Source: Comamonadaceae bacterium | GTDB lineage: Bacteria > Pseudomonadota > Gammaproteobacteria > Burkholderiales > Burkholderiaceae_C | Assembly (NCBI GenBank): GCA_947374485.1 | Contig: CANCCF010000094.1 | Coordinates: 1 to 14,430 of the forward strand | Reading direction: 5' to 3' | Length of the DNA stretch: 14,430 nt | Shown: positions 13,569 through 14,430 of the stretch, piece after piece | How the letters are laid out: each line of letters begins with the position of its first letter | Position numbering within the stretch: the stretch's first letter is position 1 | The notes under the pieces: generated by a model | What the model was told of the DNA's origin: nothing | Databases searched by the model: none | The model's input: only the letters and a program-made list of their open reading frames with translations | Program-made: the position numbers and the translations under genes

Positions 13569-13596
13569 AAGGCTTTGACGGTGGGTGCAAAGCCTT
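13569..13596. promoter_or_regulatory. Perfect 9-base inverted repeat upstream of the fmdB-type gene
   Basis: AAGGCTTTG (13569-13577) and CAAAGCCTT (13588-13596) are perfectly complementary with a ten-base spacer. Half-site centres are 19 bases apart, close to two helical turns. The repeat lies 7 bases before the fmdB start codon and overlaps the expected transcription start after the TATAAT at 13604-13599. It could be an operator for a dimeric repressor, or a leader hairpin. As a terminator for ubiB it lacks a T-tract on the minus strand. Confidence 0.5.
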
Positions 13597-13598
13597 CA

Positions 13599-13604
13599 AT
13601 TATA
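13599..13604 (-). promoter_or_regulatory. TATAAT -10-like box for the fmdB-DUF502-aspS unit
   Basis: A perfect TATAAT on the minus strand lies in the 51-base gap between the ubiB stop and the fmdB start. No acceptable -35 hexamer lies 16-18 bases upstream, where the sequence is GC-rich end of ubiB. The match may still be functional with an activator, or be chance. Confidence 0.3.
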
Positions 13605-13613
13605 GAGGCGCGC

Positions 13614-14430
13614 CTAAAAAGGCCGGACCCGCAGCAGAATCTGCATCACCACCAGACCCACGGAAAAACCGATGACCATGGCAATCAGCCATTGCAGCAT
13701 GCGGTTGGTGCGCTTTTGCTCCTGCAGCAGCTCGGCCACCAGTTTGTCAGAGCCGGTGTTTTCGGGCCCGCGCTTGAGGTAGTGGTGCACCAGCATGGGC
13801 AACTCGGGCAACAACTTGGCATAGTGCGGTGCCTGCGCCTTGAGCTGTTGCCAGAACTTTTGCGGCCCCACCTGGCCCAGCATCCATTTCTCCAGAAACG
13901 GCTTGGCCGTGGCCCACAGGTCCAGGTCGGGGTCGAGCTCGCGGCCCAGGCCTTCGATGTTGAGCAAGGTTTTTTGCAGCAGTACCAGCTGCGGCTGGAT
14001 TTCCACCTGAAAGCGGCGCGACACCTGGAACAGGCGCATCAGCAGCACGCCCAGTGAAATTTCTTTCAGCGGCCGGTCGAAATAGGGCTCGCAGACCGCA
14101 CGCACCGAGGCTTCCAGCTCGTCCACCCGGGTGCTGGCCGGCACCCAGCCGGATTCAATGTGCAACTCGGCCACGCGCTTGTAATCGCGCCGAAAGAAGG
14201 CCACAAAGTTCTGCGCCAGATACTCCTTGTCGACCTCGGTAAGCGTGCCCACGATGCCGAAGTCCAGCGAGATGTAGCGGCCAAAGGTGTCCTTGGCGAG
14301 GCTGACCTGGATGTTGCCGGGGTGCATGTCGGCGTGAAAAAAACCATCGCGAAAGACCTGGGTGAAGAACAGGGTGACACCATCGCGCGCCAGCTTTTTG
14401 ATGTCCACGCCGGCTGCGCGCAGGCGTTCC
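13614..14430 (-). CDS. ubiB: UbiB-family atypical kinase/ATPase for ubiquinone synthesis (C-terminal part)
   Basis: UbiB is a membrane-bound member of the ADCK/ABC1 atypical kinase family needed for ubiquinone biosynthesis, where it is thought to act as an ATPase rather than to hydroxylate the ring. Only the last 271 full codons are in the window; the frame is open through the right edge (ERLRAAGVDIKKL before the first in-window GTG), so the gene continues beyond 14430. Visible are FRDGFFHADMHPGNIQV, containing the catalytic-loop HxDxHPGN, and SLDFGIVG with the metal-binding DFG. The N-terminal KxGQ motif lies outside. The C-terminus carries a membrane segment (WLIAMVIGFSVGLVVMQILL) followed by a short basic tail. 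The fmdB-type gene starts 51 bases after the stop. Confidence 0.93.
   Translation of the reverse strand, partial: ERLRAAGVDIKKLARDGVTLFFTQVFRDGFFHADMHPGNIQVSLAKDTFGRYISLDFGIVGTLTEVDKEYLAQNFVAFFRRDYKRVAELHIESGWVPASTRVDELEASVRAVCEPYFDRPLKEISLGVLLMRLFQVSRRFQVEIQPQLVLLQKTLLNIEGLGRELDPDLDLWATAKPFLEKWMLGQVGPQKFWQQLKAQAPHYAKLLPELPMLVHHYLKRGPENTGSDKLVAELLQEQKRTNRMLQWLIAMVIGFSVGLVVMQILLRVRPF

Noticed and set aside
1..14430. CRISPR array, tRNA, rRNA, insertion sequence, phage or toxin-antitoxin genes
   Set aside because: None seen. The only repeats are the two intergenic copies and short inverted repeats; all real genes are of ordinary chromosomal families.

Overview
The window is GC-rich and densely coded, and reads as a chromosomal block from a betaproteobacterium, most likely of the family Comamonadaceae (Rhodoferax/Polaromonas/Acidovorax-like). 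This is inferred from recognised gene order (a rhodanese-type gene divergent from gpmA, then a ctpA-type protease and a MoeB/ThiF-type gene; and the run ubiB-fmdB-DUF502-aspS-nudB-EEP-clsB) and from a GC-rich intergenic repeat of a type I associate with that family. No mobile element, phage gene, CRISPR array, tRNA or rRNA was seen. No gene-free stretch exceeds 300 bases; the longest is about 155 bases (10524-10678) and is filled by a repeat copy and a hairpin.

Left part, plus strand (233-4982), after the 5' end of a divergent membrane-anchored protein (1-117, minus): gpmA (phosphoglycerate mutase), a secreted/periplasmic S41 carboxyl-terminal processing protease, a MoeB/ThiF-type E1-like adenylyltransferase, a short soluble GGDEF diguanylate cyclase with an intact A-site and I-site, and a MinD/FlhG-type ATPase whose start codon shares a base with the GGDEF stop codon. 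A GC-rich inverted repeat separates this unit from the convergent minus-strand block.

Right part, all minus strand (5018-14430), described in transcription order from the right edge: ubiB (partial), an FmdB-type zinc ribbon protein, a DUF502 membrane protein, aspS (with residues of the non-discriminating type), nudB (Nudix hydrolase, presumed dihydroneopterin triphosphatase), an EEP-fold hydrolase like YbhP, a ClsB-type cardiolipin synthase, folE (GTP cyclohydrolase I) with its own promoter-like sequence, a BLUF blue-light sensor 4 bases after folE, an EamA/DMT transporter and a DUF429 protein. folE and nudB encode the first two committed steps of pterin/folate synthesis and lie about 2 kb apart on the same strand.

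Most of the window is ordinary housekeeping sequence. The points most worth a second look are the folE-BLUF gene pair, the GGDEF-MinD-like translational coupling with no flagellar genes in view, a two-copy intergenic repeat whose stem is preserved by a compensatory change, and a terminator-like hairpin lying directly against the nudB start codon.
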